Positions 17,015 to 25,712 of a stretch of DNA of 49,288 bases are shown piece after piece. Every line of letters starts with the position of its first letter. Position 1 is the stretch's first letter. Location of the stretch: NCBI GenBank assembly GCA_022842465.1, contig JALHPN010000039.1:1-49288 (forward strand). The letters run 5' to 3'. This DNA is from Polyangiaceae bacterium (GTDB lineage Bacteria > Myxococcota_A > Polyangia > Polyangiales > Polyangiaceae). A model generated the notes under the pieces. It saw only the letters and a program-made list of their open reading frames with translations, was not told the DNA's origin and made no database searches. The position numbers were made by a program, and so were the translations under genes.

Positions 17015-17920
17015 TCAGGGCGCGCGGCGACGTCGGAGCTCGGCCTCGAGCTCGGCGATCTTGGCCCGCGCCCCGTCGCCTTCGGGGATCGGCGCGCCGG
17101 AGTCCCGCATGCGCACGGCGTCCTTGTAGCCGTGCACCTGCGCGTGGCGCCGGAACCAGAGGCCCTCCGGATCGTGGCGGGTGATGCCGTCGAACAAGGT
17201 CGCGAGCATCTGCGTCTGCTCGAGCCCCATCGACAGCATCACCTGGTTCACGAGCATCTTGTGCATCGCGAGGTGGCTCGCCGGGACGCCCTCGATCCGC
17301 GCGGCGAGGCGCAGGACGGCGTCGTCGAGCTCCGCGAGCGGCACCGCCTCGGTCGCGAGGCCCCATGCGGCGGCGGTCTTCCCGTCGATCGTGTCGCCCG
17401 TGAACATGAGCTGCTTCGCGCGCATCGGGCCGAGGCGATACGTCCACATCGCCGTCGTGGGGCAGCCCCACACCCGCGTCGGCGGGTAGCCGATGCGCGC
17501 GTCGTCTGCCATCACGAGCAGATCGCAGCACATCGCGATGTCGCTACCGCCCGCGACGGCGTAGCCCTGGACCTTGGCGATCGTCGGCTTCCGCGCGCGC
17601 CAGAGGGACATGAAGTCCTCCGTGAAGCGCTTCATCGTCGCGTAGTCGACCATCGGGTCCCACGGGTGCCGCTCCTGCTGGCACGGGTGATCGACGTCCG
17701 GATCCTGCGCGGAGTCCTGGAGGTCGTAGCCCGCACAGAAGGCGCGGCCTGCGCCGGCGACGACGATCACGTGCACCTCGGGGTCGGCCTCCGCGGTCTC
17801 GACGGCACGCCGGATCTCGCCCGGCATCGTCATCGTGATCGCGTTGAGGCGATCGGGCCGGTCGAGGGTGATCGTCGCGGTGCGGCCCATCGTGGCGTAG
17901 TGGAGGGTCTCGTAGGTCAT
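17015..17920 (-). CDS. crotonase-fold protein (enoyl-CoA hydratase/isomerase family)
   Basis: The 301-residue product has the crotonase signature: [18 protein letters not shown], the first oxyanion-hole strand [15 protein letters not shown] and the second [22 protein letters not shown] 17920 is preceded by a GGAG site. At the two positions that hold the catalytic glutamates of enoyl-CoA hydratase, the sequence reads Asp (GGSDIAM) and a Pro-Thr stretch ([10 protein letters not shown]), so simple hydration is unlikely. Some mycobacterial EchA-type and dehalogenase-like crotonases share such changes. A long insertion ([20 protein letters not shown]) follows the first oxyanion strand, and the C-terminus is a charged helix ([14 protein letters not shown]). 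The start lies only 11 bp after the mutS2 stop, so the two genes are co-transcribed. Confidence 0.85.
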   Translation of the reverse strand: MTYETLHYATMGRTATITLDRPDRLNAITMTMPGEIRRAVETAEADPEVHVIVVAGAGRAFCAGYDLQDSAQDPDVDHPCQQERHPWDPMVDYATMKRFTEDFMSLWRARKPTIAKVQGYAVAGGSDIAMCCDLLVMADDARIGYPPTRVWGCPTTAMWTYRLGPMRAKQLMFTGDTIDGKTAAAWGLATEAVPLAELDDAVLRLAARIEGVPASHLAMHKMLVNQVMLSMGLEQTQMLATLFDGITRHDPEGLWFRRHAQVHGYKDAVRMRDSGAPIPEGDGARAKIAELEAELRRRRAP

Positions 17921-17931
17921 GGGGTCTCCGC

Positions 17932-20379
17932 TCAGCTGAGCCACGCGATCGTGACGCCGTCTCCACCTTCGCCCGGCAGGCCTGCGCGGAAGAACCGCAC
18001 GTAGGGGCTCGACGAGAGCTCGCGTCGGATCGCCTCCTTCAACGCGCCCGTGCCGTGGCCGTGGAGGAGGAAGCACGTGCGCCGGCTCTCGTTGATCGAC
18101 CGATCGAGGAAGGTCACCGCGAGCGAGACCGCGTCGTCGGCGCGGAGTCCGCGGAGGTCACACGTGTTGTCCGTCGTCTGCACCGGGGTCTCGAGCCCCG
18201 GGGGTTCCCGGCCTGCCGGCTTGTCGTTCTGCGCACGAGCCGCCTTCCGGCGGCTCTCGGACTCGTGCGTCGGCTGGGCGCTCGCGCGGAGCTCGTGCGT
18301 GTCGACGGTCAGCTTGAGCGGGCCGGCCTGGACGCGCACGACGCCGCCCGAGAGGACCTCGAGGACGTCGGCCTCTGCCCGGAGACGCGGGACATACACG
18401 CGATCGCCCTTCTTCGGTCCGCGCTCGTCGAGGGGCTCGTGCTCGATCTCGCCCCGCGCGAGGAGCGGCTCGAGGGGACCGCCGACCGCGACCTGCGCGG
18501 CGATGCGGTCGAGCGTCTTCTCCGCGTCCCGCGCGCCGCCGAGATCGAGCTTCTTGCTCCGGAGGCGCGCCTGGACCTCGCGCAGCTCCTCGCGGGCGCG
18601 GCGGACGGCGCCGAGGAGGGCCTCGGCCTCCTTCGACAGGTGACGCTGATCGCGGTCGCGCGCCGCGCGGAGCTCGCCTTGGAGGCGTTGCCCGAGCTCG
18701 GCCGCCTCCGCCTCGCGACGCGTCGCCGCCGCCCGCGCGAGCTCCAGGGCCGCGCGCTCGTCCTCGAGCTTCTTCACGACGGTCTCGAACTGGACGTCCT
18801 CGCGCGAGAGGAACCGCTCCGCGCGCTCGATGACCGTGCTCGGCAGCCCGAACGTCCGCGCGACGGCGAGCGCGCTCGAGCTGCCGGGGACCCCCTGGGC
18901 GAGGCGGAACGTCGGGCGCATCGACGCGAGGTCGAAGCCCATGCTCGCGTTCTCGAAGCGATCGTCGGCGAGCGCGAGCGCCTTCAGCCCCTCGTAGTGC
19001 GTCGTCACGACGACCGCGCCGCCGCGCGCGGTGAGCGAGTCGAGCATGCCGGCCGCGAGCGCCTCGCCCTCGCGAGGGTCGGTGCCCCCCGCGAGCTCGT
19101 CGAGGAGGACGAGCGCCCCCGGCGTCGTGTCCTCGAGGATGCGCGCGAGGTTCGTGACGTGCGCGCTGAACGTGGAGAGGCTCTTCGACAGGCTCTGATC
19201 GTCGCCGACGTCGGTGAGGACGACCTCGAAGATCCCCACGGTGCTCCCCGCTGAGCAGGGGACGGGGAGACCGGCGCGGACCATGAGCGCCGTGAGCCCC
19301 ATCGTCTTCAGCGCCACGGTCTTGCCGCCTGCGTTCGGTCCGCTGACGATCACGGCCCGGCGGGTGGCGATCGCGAGGTCGCTCGGGACGACGGCGTCGA
19401 GATCGGCGCTCGCGTCGACCAGCGTGTCGAGCAAGAGGAGCGGGTGGCGCGCGCCCCTCAGATCGAGGCGCGCGTCGTCCGTCAGCTCGGGGAAGGTGAG
19501 GTGGAGCTCGGTCGCGAGGCGGGCGGTCGCCGCGCGGACGTCGGCGCGGGCGAGCGCAGCGGCGGCGGCCGCGACGCTCGGCAGCTGGTCGCCGATGCGA
19601 GAGGAGAGCTGCGTGTAGATCGCGATCTCCTCGCGCAAGACCTCCGCCTCGAGCACCTTGAGTCGGTTGCCCATCGGGATGACCGCGCGCGGCTCGACGA
19701 AGAGGGTCGCGCCGCTCGCGCTCGTGGCGTGGACGATGCCCGGGAACCGCTCGTGAGCGTCCGAGCGGACCGGTACGACGTACCGGCCTTCGCGCTCGGT
19801 GACGAAGCGATCCTGGAGGATCCCCTCGTAGCGGGTCATGAGGTCGTCGAGCCGCGCGTACATCCGCGCGCGCGCGGCGTGGTACTCGGAGCGAAGCTCC
19901 TTGAGCCGGGGGCTCGCGCGGTCGCTCAGCGTACCGTCGGGATCGAAGGCTGCCTGGAGCTCCTCGGCGAGCGCGTCGAGCGTCGGATCGGTGGAGCATG
20001 CCGCGTGGAGGGCTTTGGCGCGCGATCGGCGGAGGGAGAGGAAGCGCCGGAGGACGCGCGCTGCCTCGAGCGCCTTGCCGAGCTCGCGGATCTCCTGGGG
20101 CGAGAGCACGCCGTTCGCGGCGACGCGCCCGATCGCCGGCTCGACGTCCGGGGCGGGCGCGATGGGGAGCGGCTCGCCCGCCGTGAGGAGCTCGTGTGCC
20201 TCGCGGGCCTCCGCGAGGAGGCGTCGCGTGTCTTCCCGCGTCGTCGCGAAGGGAAGGTCCCGCGCGAGCGCGGTCCCCATCGCCGAGGTGCACCGATGCG
20301 CGAGCGCCTCCAGGAGCCGCCCCCAGTCGAGGTCGCCCCGGGTCTTGCCGGGGCACGGATCGCGCAAGGTCTCGGTCAC
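17932..20379 (-). CDS. mutS2: endonuclease MutS2
   Basis: This 815-residue protein has the full MutS2 architecture: a clamp/lever region (1-300, with [20 protein letters not shown] and GATLFVEP), an ABC-type ATPase domain with Walker [14 protein letters not shown] (Lys353), Walker [20 protein letters not shown] and [11 protein letters not shown], a long coiled coil (about 510-620) and a C-terminal Smr nuclease domain with [11 protein letters not shown] and [18 protein letters not shown]. In other bacteria MutS2 suppresses recombination or rescues collided ribosomes. The mismatch-recognition domain of MutS is absent, as expected. It starts at ATG 20379. The next upstream gene on this strand ends only 28 bp before that ATG, so readthrough from the regulator/lipoprotein pair is possible. 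Confidence 0.96.
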   Translation of the reverse strand: MTETLRDPCPGKTRGDLDWGRLLEALAHRCTSAMGTALARDLPFATTREDTRRLLAEAREAHELLTAGEPLPIAPAPDVEPAIGRVAANGVLSPQEIRELGKALEAARVLRRFLSLRRSRAKALHAACSTDPTLDALAEELQAAFDPDGTLSDRASPRLKELRSEYHAARARMYARLDDLMTRYEGILQDRFVTEREGRYVVPVRSDAHERFPGIVHATSASGATLFVEPRAVIPMGNRLKVLEAEVLREEIAIYTQLSSRIGDQLPSVAAAAAALARADVRAATARLATELHLTFPELTDDARLDLRGARHPLLLLDTLVDASADLDAVVPSDLAIATRRAVIVSGPNAGGKTVALKTMGLTALMVRAGLPVPCSAGSTVGIFEVVLTDVGDDQSLSKSLSTFSAHVTNLARILEDTTPGALVLLDELAGGTDPREGEALAAGMLDSLTARGGAVVVTTHYEGLKALALADDRFENASMGFDLASMRPTFRLAQGVPGSSSALAVARTFGLPSTVIERAERFLSREDVQFETVVKKLEDERAALELARAAATRREAEAAELGQRLQGELRAARDRDQRHLSKEAEALLGAVRRAREELREVQARLRSKKLDLGGARDAEKTLDRIAAQVAVGGPLEPLLARGEIEHEPLDERGPKKGDRVYVPRLRAEADVLEVLSGGVVRVQAGPLKLTVDTHELRASAQPTHESESRRKAARAQNDKPAGREPPGLETPVQTTDNTCDLRGLRADDAVSLAVTFLDRSINESRRTCFLLHGHGTGALKEAIRRELSSSPYVRFFRAGLPGEGGDGVTIAWLS

Positions 20380-20407
20380 GACGCTGGGTCCGGTCTAGCT
20401 CAGGACC

Positions 20408-20992
20408 TCACGGCCTGCAGAAATCGTAGACCGTAGGGCTCAGCGCAGAGCTGGCGTCGGGGAGCCTCCCCGACGGGCGGCACTGCTGTTCTCCGCTGCA
20501 GGCCTGCGTCGCCGGGCTGGCTGTGTCGCACAGCTCGAGGTCGTCGCTGCCGCAGGACGGGAGGCAGACCGAGCCGAGAAGAGCCGTGCGGTCGTCGCGA
20601 AGGCGGCCACAGCACCTGGAACCGGCTCCGAAAGCCGCGCAGTCCGTCGCGTCGTCGCATCGGAACGCGTTGGTGCACGTCGCGTCAGGGGGGCCGCACG
20701 TGCTCGGCGTCTCCGTGAAGACACGGCAGCATACGGGCGTCTCGCCGGAACAGGCCTTCGGTTCGGAGGGAAGATTGCATCGCACGCGCGGCGCCGACAC
20801 CGCCGCGTCCGTTCGGTCTTCGCCCGGCGCTCCGTCGTCGCGAGCATCCGCGTCTCCCGGCGTGACGGCTGCGCCGCTGGGGGGCACGGCCGGCGGCTCC
20901 GGGTCTCCCTCGAACGCGGAGCACGCCGCGCCCAGCCACAGGCTCGCTCCGACGACTGCCACGGGACGCATCGCTCGGGGCACGCGTCTCAC
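20408..20992 (-). CDS. cysteine-rich lipoprotein coupled to the sigma-54 activator
   Basis: This 194-residue protein has a lipoprotein signal (RPVAVVGASLWLGAACSAFE), a Pro/Asp-rich linker (to about 70) and a domain with many cysteines (ACSGETPVCCRVF, CTNAFRCDDATDCAAFGAGS, RCCGRL, QACSGEQQCRP), as in many myxobacterial surface lipoproteins of unknown role. The GTG at 20992 overlaps the stop of the upstream regulator gene by four bases (GTGA), which favours that start; ATG 20971 is the alternative. Translational coupling suggests the regulator and the lipoprotein act in the same process, for example envelope sensing. Confidence 0.78.
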   Translation of the reverse strand: MRRVPRAMRPVAVVGASLWLGAACSAFEGDPEPPAVPPSGAAVTPGDADARDDGAPGEDRTDAAVSAPRVRCNLPSEPKACSGETPVCCRVFTETPSTCGPPDATCTNAFRCDDATDCAAFGAGSRCCGRLRDDRTALLGSVCLPSCGSDDLELCDTASPATQACSGEQQCRPSGRLPDASSALSPTVYDFCRP

Positions 20993-22923
20993 TCGCTTCG
21001 CGTCGAGCCTGGACCGCCTCCGGCGCCGGAGGGCATCGGGTTCGCCTCTCGCTCCAGGTACCGGAAGATCGTCCGCGGATCGACGCCGAGGTCCCGCGCC
21101 GTCTGCGTGCGGTTCCCGTTGTTCCGCTCGAGCACCTCGAGGACGTAGCGGCGCTGGAACTCCTCCTTCGCCTTCTCGAGCGGGAGGATGTTGTTCTCAC
21201 CCGCTTGATCGAGCTCGAGGTCCTCGACGCCGAGCAGCGTCTTGTCGCAGAGGACGAGCGCCTTCTTGATGCGGTTCTCGAGCTGGCGGATGTTGCCCGG
21301 CCAGTTGTGCTTCCGGATCGCGGCGAGCGCTTGCGGCGTGAAACCTTGCACCGCCGAGTGGAGCTCCTCGGCGTACTTCGTGAGGAGCGCCTTCGCGATG
21401 ATCAGCACGTCGTCCCCGCGCTCGCGGAGCGGGGGGAGGAAGATGTTCACCACGTTGAGGCGGTAATAGAGGTCCTCGCGGAAGCGGCCTCCCTTGATCT
21501 CCTCCTCGAGGATGCGGTTCGTCGCGGCGACGATGCGGATGTCGACCTTCTCCGGCTTCGAGTCGCCGACGCGGAACACGACGCGCTCCTGGAGCGCGCG
21601 GAGGAGCTTCACCTGCAGGTTCAGCGGGAGCTCGCCGATCTCGTCGAGGAAGAGCGTGCCCTTGTCGGCCGCCTGGAACTTCCCGGGACGCGAGGCCACC
21701 GCGCCGGTGAACGCGCCCTTCACGTGACCGAAGAGCTCGCTCTCGATGAGGTTCTCCGGGATCGCTCCGCAGTTGATGACGACGAAGGGGCCGTTCACGC
21801 GGTTCGAGCGTCGATGGAGCTCGCGCGCGATGAGCTCCTTGCCGGTGCCCGTCTCGCCCGTGATGAGGACGGAGATGTCCGTCGTCGCCACCTTCTGGAG
21901 CTTCCGGAAGACCTCCATCATCGACGGGCAGACGCCGATGATCTCGCCGAAGCGCTTGTCCTTCAGCTCGGCGGCGAGCTTCTCCTTGTCGGCGCGGAGC
22001 GCGTTCAGGAGCATCGCGTTCTGGAGGATGAGCGACGCCTGCCCGGCGAAGATGCTGAGCAGATCGAGCTGCGAGCGCTGGAAGAGGCCCTTCACGCGAT
22101 CGTTGCCGACGTAGAGCGCGCCGGTGACGTGGCCCTGCGAGACGAGCGGCGCGCACATGACGCTGGAGAGCCGGAGGGCGACGACGCTCTCGCTCGTACG
22201 GAAGACGTCGTCGGAGAGCGCATCGGAGACGATGACGGGCCGGCCCGTCTCGAGGACACGCCGCACGATGCTGTCGGAGATCTGGCCCGTCGTGTCGGCG
22301 ATCGCCTCGCGCGTGACGTGCCGCGACGCACGGATGATGGGCTTGCCTCCTTGTCCGGAGGCGCTGCCGTCGGAGCCGTAGGCCTCGTCGAGGAGGAGGA
22401 GAAGGCCCTTCTCCGCGCCCGTGACGTCGATGACGGCGGTGAGCATCGCCTCGAGCAGCGAGTCGAGCTCCTTCACGGTCATCAGCTTTTCGCTGAACTC
22501 GTGGAGCTTGCGGACCCCGGCGAGGCCCGCGCCCTCGGGGCCCCCGGCGCCGTGGGCGATGCCCGCGCTGGCGTGGAGGTCGGGAGACGATCCGCTGGCG
22601 CTCGGCGGATGACGGACGGGCTGCGACTGCGGCTCGTCGAAGATGCTGAACTGGAGCTCCGCGTCGCCGAGCGAGAGGCGGTCTCCGTGGACGAGGCGAG
22701 CCCGCCGCTTCTTCTTGCCGTTGATGAGGATCTCCCCCGTCCGATCGACCTCTTCGAGGTTGAAGTCGCGACCGTCGAAGAGGATCTGCGCGTGGGTCTC
22801 GGCGATCCCGGCCGTGGCGACCGCAACGTCGTTACCGAGCCCGCGCCCGATCGTGTTCACGGGCTTGTAGAGCACGTAGGTGCGAGGCGCGCCCGCAGGA
22901 GGAAACCATTTGAGGATCGGCAT
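20989..22923 (-). CDS. FHA-GAF sigma-54-dependent transcriptional activator
   Basis: From ATG 22923 the protein is 644 residues. Residues 1-100 form an FHA domain (NTIGRGLGNDVAVA, AETHAQILFDGRDFNLEEVD, TGEILINGKKK), which binds phosphothreonine. A GAF domain follows (about 140-300: DVTGAEKGLLLLLDEA, APLVSQGHVTGALYVG). The AAA+ domain carries Walker A GETGTGKE (Lys362), the sigma-54 contact loop GAFTGA, LFLDEIGELPLNLQ and arginine-finger region IRIVAATNR. A Fis-type HTH closes the protein (RNNGNRTQTARDLGVDPRTI). Such regulators take input from Ser/Thr kinases through the FHA domain. The frame is open about 260 bases upstream but that region lacks domain character. The divergent mini-lipoprotein starts 154 bp away; no TGGCAC-N5-TTGC promoter is visible in that gap. 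Confidence 0.94.
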   Translation of the reverse strand: MPILKWFPPAGAPRTYVLYKPVNTIGRGLGNDVAVATAGIAETHAQILFDGRDFNLEEVDRTGEILINGKKKRRARLVHGDRLSLGDAELQFSIFDEPQSQPVRHPPSASGSSPDLHASAGIAHGAGGPEGAGLAGVRKLHEFSEKLMTVKELDSLLEAMLTAVIDVTGAEKGLLLLLDEAYGSDGSASGQGGKPIIRASRHVTREAIADTTGQISDSIVRRVLETGRPVIVSDALSDDVFRTSESVVALRLSSVMCAPLVSQGHVTGALYVGNDRVKGLFQRSQLDLLSIFAGQASLILQNAMLLNALRADKEKLAAELKDKRFGEIIGVCPSMMEVFRKLQKVATTDISVLITGETGTGKELIARELHRRSNRVNGPFVVINCGAIPENLIESELFGHVKGAFTGAVASRPGKFQAADKGTLFLDEIGELPLNLQVKLLRALQERVVFRVGDSKPEKVDIRIVAATNRILEEEIKGGRFREDLYYRLNVVNIFLPPLRERGDDVLIIAKALLTKYAEELHSAVQGFTPQALAAIRKHNWPGNIRQLENRIKKALVLCDKTLLGVEDLELDQAGENNILPLEKAKEEFQRRYVLEVLERNNGNRTQTARDLGVDPRTIFRYLEREANPMPSGAGGGPGSTRSE

Positions 22924-23077
22924 GGCCTTGGGGAAAACCCGACGAGGAGGATATCGCGATTCGGGCTGGGACGGCAGCGACAAGACGATGGTTTGCGCCG
23001 CCTCGGTTCGTGTAGACTCTCTCCAGCGGGACGGGCTCCGGCCACACCAACCACCCGCCTTTTCGTAAGGGAGGAGC

Positions 23078-23257
23078 ATGCTCATGACGAGGATCGTCGT
23101 TCTGCTCGCGCTCGTGGGCGCTGCCACCGCTCTGGGGACGGTCGCGTGTGGTGGTAACGAGAAGCCGCCGCTCACGCCCGACACCGAGATGAAGACCCCG
23201 GACCTCGGGGACGCGGGGGCGCCCGATCCGAGCGCCGCACCTCCTCCTGCGAAGTGA
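23078..23257 (+). CDS. mini-lipoprotein, 59 residues
   Basis: A strong ribosome site (GGGAGGAG) three bases before ATG 23078 begins a 59-residue frame. The signal peptide is MTRIVVLLALVGAATALG and the lipobox TVAC is followed by a short acidic Pro-rich tail (GGNEKPPLTPDTEMK, then DLGDAGAPDPSAAPPPAK). A second ATG at 23084 would remove two residues. A TAGACT hexamer at 23013-23018 could be the -10 of its promoter. Such very short lipoproteins are often entericidin-like or envelope-stress products; nothing specific can be named. It is divergent from the FHA sigma-54 activator and a possible target of it. Confidence 0.75.
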   Translation: MLMTRIVVLLALVGAATALGTVACGGNEKPPLTPDTEMKTPDLGDAGAPDPSAAPPPAK

Positions 23258-23265
23258 CCTCCTTC

Positions 23266-23288
23266 GCGCGCTCTCCTCGAGGGCGCGC
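23266..23288. terminator. ten-pair hairpin between convergent genes
   Basis: The 23-base palindrome reads GCGCGCTCTC, loop CTC, GAGGGCGCGC, giving ten pairs (one T-G). It sits in the 38 bp between the stop of the mini-lipoprotein and the stop of the convergent repeat protein. No T-tract follows on either strand, so it may act as a bidirectional stem that pauses polymerase or blocks RNA decay rather than a classical intrinsic terminator. Confidence 0.5.
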
Positions 23289-23295
23289 CGCGGCG

Positions 23296-24525
23296 TCAGA
23301 AGGTGCCGATCGCGCTGAGCACCGCGCCGCTCGCCGTCGGCCCGATCGGGACCTCGTTCGCCTCGACGCCGCTCGGCATCCGCAACGCCGGTGAGGCCCC
23401 GAGCACGCCGCTCGTGAGGCGGGGTGGGGGCAGGACCGCGACGTCGAACGGCGGCTTCCACGTCGGCTTCGCGCGTAGAGCTCCGGGCGCGCCTGGCGCC
23501 GGAGGGGCGTCCTCCGCGTCGGCGAGATCCCACGTGAGCGCGCCCGCGATGCCCGCGCCGGCGACGCCGCCGAGCGCGTTCGCGATGAGCCCGCGCTTGA
23601 CCTCGGGATCATCGACGAAGAGATAGAACGGGTAGACGAGGAAGCCGGCGAGCGTGCCGAGCCCGTACCCGAGCCACATGTATTTCTGCGACTCCCACGA
23701 GGGCGTGTGGAGGATGCTGATCGCGCCGCCGCCCACGATGCCGACGTTGTAGCCGATGAGGCCGGCGATGCTGGCGCCGTCCTTCCAGTCGCGGCCGCTC
23801 GCGCCAGCGCCGAGGAGGCTGCCGCTGATCGCGCCCCACCCCGAGGCGCCGGCGATGAACCCCATGCTGCGCGGATCGGGCCGCAGCCACTCGCCGAACG
23901 CCCAGCCGCCGACGCCGCCGCCGGTCGCCATGATCCACGTCACCGACGTCTGCGTCGAGAACGACCAGTCGTCGCCGTCGTCGCGCGTGTACTGCCACTG
24001 GGTACCCGCGATCGCGAGCCCTTCGACCGCGCCGAGCGCGAGCCCGGTCGCCATCGAGGAGGGGACGCCGCGATGCAACGGGCCGCCGAACTCGTCCCAG
24101 AGATAGACGCCGATGGGCGCCGCGGCCCCGAGCGTGATGGGGAGGATGGCGGCGAGGCCGGGATCCTTGATCTTGAAGAGCGCGTCGAGCCAGATGCCCG
24201 ACCCGACGCCGTATCCGCCGCTCGTGAGGTAGAGGAACGTCATCTCGCCGCGACTCCGCCTGTCGTTGGGCGGCGGCGGCGGCGGCGCCTGCGGTGGGTA
24301 GTACTGCTGCGGGGGCGGGTAGTACTGCTGCGGGGGCGGGTAGTACTGCTGCGGGGGCTGCTGCGGGGGCGGGTAGTACTGCTGCGGGGGCTGCTGCGGG
24401 GGCGGGTAGTACTGCTGCGGGGGCTGCTGCGGCGGTGGCCCCCACTGAGCCCACGCAGGCGGCGAATGGAAGACCGCGCCCGCGACGAGCGCGGCAGAGA
24501 CCCACGACGAAGCCAACCGCGACAT
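23296..24525 (-). CDS. exported membrane-associated protein with PPPQQYY repeats
   Basis: This 409-residue protein begins with a signal peptide (SRLASSWVSAALVAGAVF, cleavage near AWAQ), then a Pro/Gln/Tyr-rich repeat of about 50 residues built from YYPPPQQ and YYPPPQQPPQQ units. Residues 95-310 are rich in Gly and hydrophobic stretches (FLYLTSGGYGVGSGIWLDAL, ATGGGVGGWAFGEWL, GTLAGFLVYPFYLFVDDPE). This resembles outer-membrane or glycine-zipper proteins of myxobacteria rather than a transporter. The C-terminus (ALRAKPTWKPPFDVAVLPPP onward) is soluble. The repeat may be a flexible arm that reaches through peptidoglycan. It shares strand with gpsA, 53 bp upstream. No function can be named. Confidence 0.72.
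   Translation of the reverse strand: MSRLASSWVSAALVAGAVFHSPPAWAQWGPPPQQPPQQYYPPPQQPPQQYYPPPQQPPQQYYPPPQQYYPPPQQYYPPQAPPPPPPNDRRSRGEMTFLYLTSGGYGVGSGIWLDALFKIKDPGLAAILPITLGAAAPIGVYLWDEFGGPLHRGVPSSMATGLALGAVEGLAIAGTQWQYTRDDGDDWSFSTQTSVTWIMATGGGVGGWAFGEWLRPDPRSMGFIAGASGWGAISGSLLGAGASGRDWKDGASIAGLIGYNVGIVGGGAISILHTPSWESQKYMWLGYGLGTLAGFLVYPFYLFVDDPEVKRGLIANALGGVAGAGIAGALTWDLADAEDAPPAPGAPGALRAKPTWKPPFDVAVLPPPRLTSGVLGASPALRMPSGVEANEVPIGPTASGAVLSAIGTF
24296..24434. repeat. in-frame tandem repeats of 21 and 33 bp
   Basis: The stretch consists of units of 21 bp (three) and 33 bp (two full, one partial) sharing the core GTACTGCTGCGGGGGC. All unit lengths are multiples of three and the repeats encode YYPPPQQ(PPQQ), so copy number can change without breaking the gene. 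The near-perfect identity of the units, including silent positions, suggests recent expansion by slippage or unequal crossing over. Confidence 0.9.
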
Positions 24526-24578
24526 GCGGGGCCCAGCCTAGAGCACAAGCAGACGCGGGTCGAGGGAGCGCGCTCGGA

Positions 24579-25619
24579 TCAGCCCGCCGGGATCGCCCGG
24601 ACGCTCTCGAACTCCTTCGTGAGCTCGCGGCTCATGAGATCCTTCACAGCCTGGAGGACGGGCTTGTCCTCGTAGAGGACGCGGTACGTCTCGGTGATGA
24701 TCGGCAGCTCGATCCCGAGGCGCGCGGCGAGGTCGTACGCGCTCTTCGCCGTCTTCACGCCCTCGGCCACGTGGCCCAGGCTCGTCAGGATCTCGGGGAG
24801 CTTCCTCCCGCGCCCGAGCTCGAGGCCTACGGTGCGGTTGCGCGAGAGCTCGCCCGTGCACGTGAGGACGAGGTCGCCCATCCCCGCGAGCCCCGCAAGG
24901 GTGATCGCCTCGCCGCCGCGCGCGAGCGACAGCTTCACCATCTCGGAGAGGCCGCGCGTGATGAGCATCGCGCGCGTGTTGTGGCCGAAGCCGAGACCGT
25001 CGGCGGCGCCGGCGGCGATCGCGATCACGTTCTTGATCGCGCCACCACACTCGACGCCGGGCACGTCGTTGCTCGCATACGTGCGCATGTAGCTCGTGTG
25101 GAAGCGGCGCATCACGTGCTCGCGCACGCGGTCGTCGGTCGACGCGATGACGACGCCGGTCGGCAGCTCCGCCGCGAGCTCCTTCGCGAACGAGGGTCCG
25201 CTCAAGAAGGAGAAGTGCCGGTGCGTCGCGCCGTGGAGCTCGGCGGCGAGGATCTCGTCGATGAACGTGAGAGACTCGTTCTCGATCCCCTTCGTCGCCG
25301 AGACGATGGGCGCGTCGTTCGGCACCTTGCGCGTCACGAGGCGTGCGACCTCGCGCGTCGCGTGGCTCGGCGCGACGAAGACGACCATGTCCGCGCCGTG
25401 GAGGGCCTCCTCCGGGTCGACGGTCGCGGTCAGCGTGTCGGGCAGCTTCGCGCTCGGGAGGTACTTCCCGTTCACGTGCTCCTCGTTGATCTGCTGCACC
25501 AGATCGGGCCGTCGGCAGTACATCGACACGCGGTCGCCCTTCGTCGCGAGCACCCGGGCGAGCGCCGTTCCCCACGCCCCCGCCCCGAGGACCGCCACCT
25601 TGCTCGTCGTGGTCGTCAT
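24579..25619 (-). CDS. gpsA: NAD(P)H-dependent glycerol-3-phosphate dehydrogenase
   Basis: The product (346 residues from ATG 25619) reduces dihydroxyacetone phosphate to sn-glycerol 3-phosphate for phospholipid synthesis. The N-terminal Rossmann motif is VAVLGAGAWGTALARVLA. VSATKGIENES and FLSGPSFAKELA follow, and the catalytic Lys lies in CGGAIKNVIAIAAGAADGLG. GLAGMGDLVLTCTG and the substrate-binding Arg in GELSRNRTVG are all conserved, and the length is normal. The frame extends far upstream on this strand only because of GC bias. It is divergent from the lipoprotein at 25713 with a 93-bp gap. Confidence 0.96.
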   Translation of the reverse strand: MTTTTSKVAVLGAGAWGTALARVLATKGDRVSMYCRRPDLVQQINEEHVNGKYLPSAKLPDTLTATVDPEEALHGADMVVFVAPSHATREVARLVTRKVPNDAPIVSATKGIENESLTFIDEILAAELHGATHRHFSFLSGPSFAKELAAELPTGVVIASTDDRVREHVMRRFHTSYMRTYASNDVPGVECGGAIKNVIAIAAGAADGLGFGHNTRAMLITRGLSEMVKLSLARGGEAITLAGLAGMGDLVLTCTGELSRNRTVGLELGRGRKLPEILTSLGHVAEGVKTAKSAYDLAARLGIELPIITETYRVLYEDKPVLQAVKDLMSRELTKEFESVRAIPAG

Positions 25620-25712
25620 GGGCCCACGATACCACCACGTGGACGCGCGGCCCGCGGGGGGAAGGGGGGCAGGGCCCCCCGGAGTCGCGGATGTGGTAGC
25701 CTGGCCGGCGCC

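Noticed and set aside
16424..22923. A defence or antiphage island
   Set aside because: MutS2, crotonase and a sigma-54 regulator have ordinary roles; no nuclease, helicase, toxin or NLR-type partner was seen.
22924..23077. Sigma-54 promoter between the FHA regulator and mini-lipoprotein
   Set aside because: No match to TGGCAC-N5-TTGC was seen on either strand; only a weak -10-like TAGACT was found.
21205..23157. A 650-codon forward frame
   Set aside because: It is antisense to the FHA-sigma-54 activator, whose domains are all unambiguous.
24296..24434. CRISPR-like repeat array
   Set aside because: Units are contiguous without spacers, multiples of three, and encode a protein repeat.
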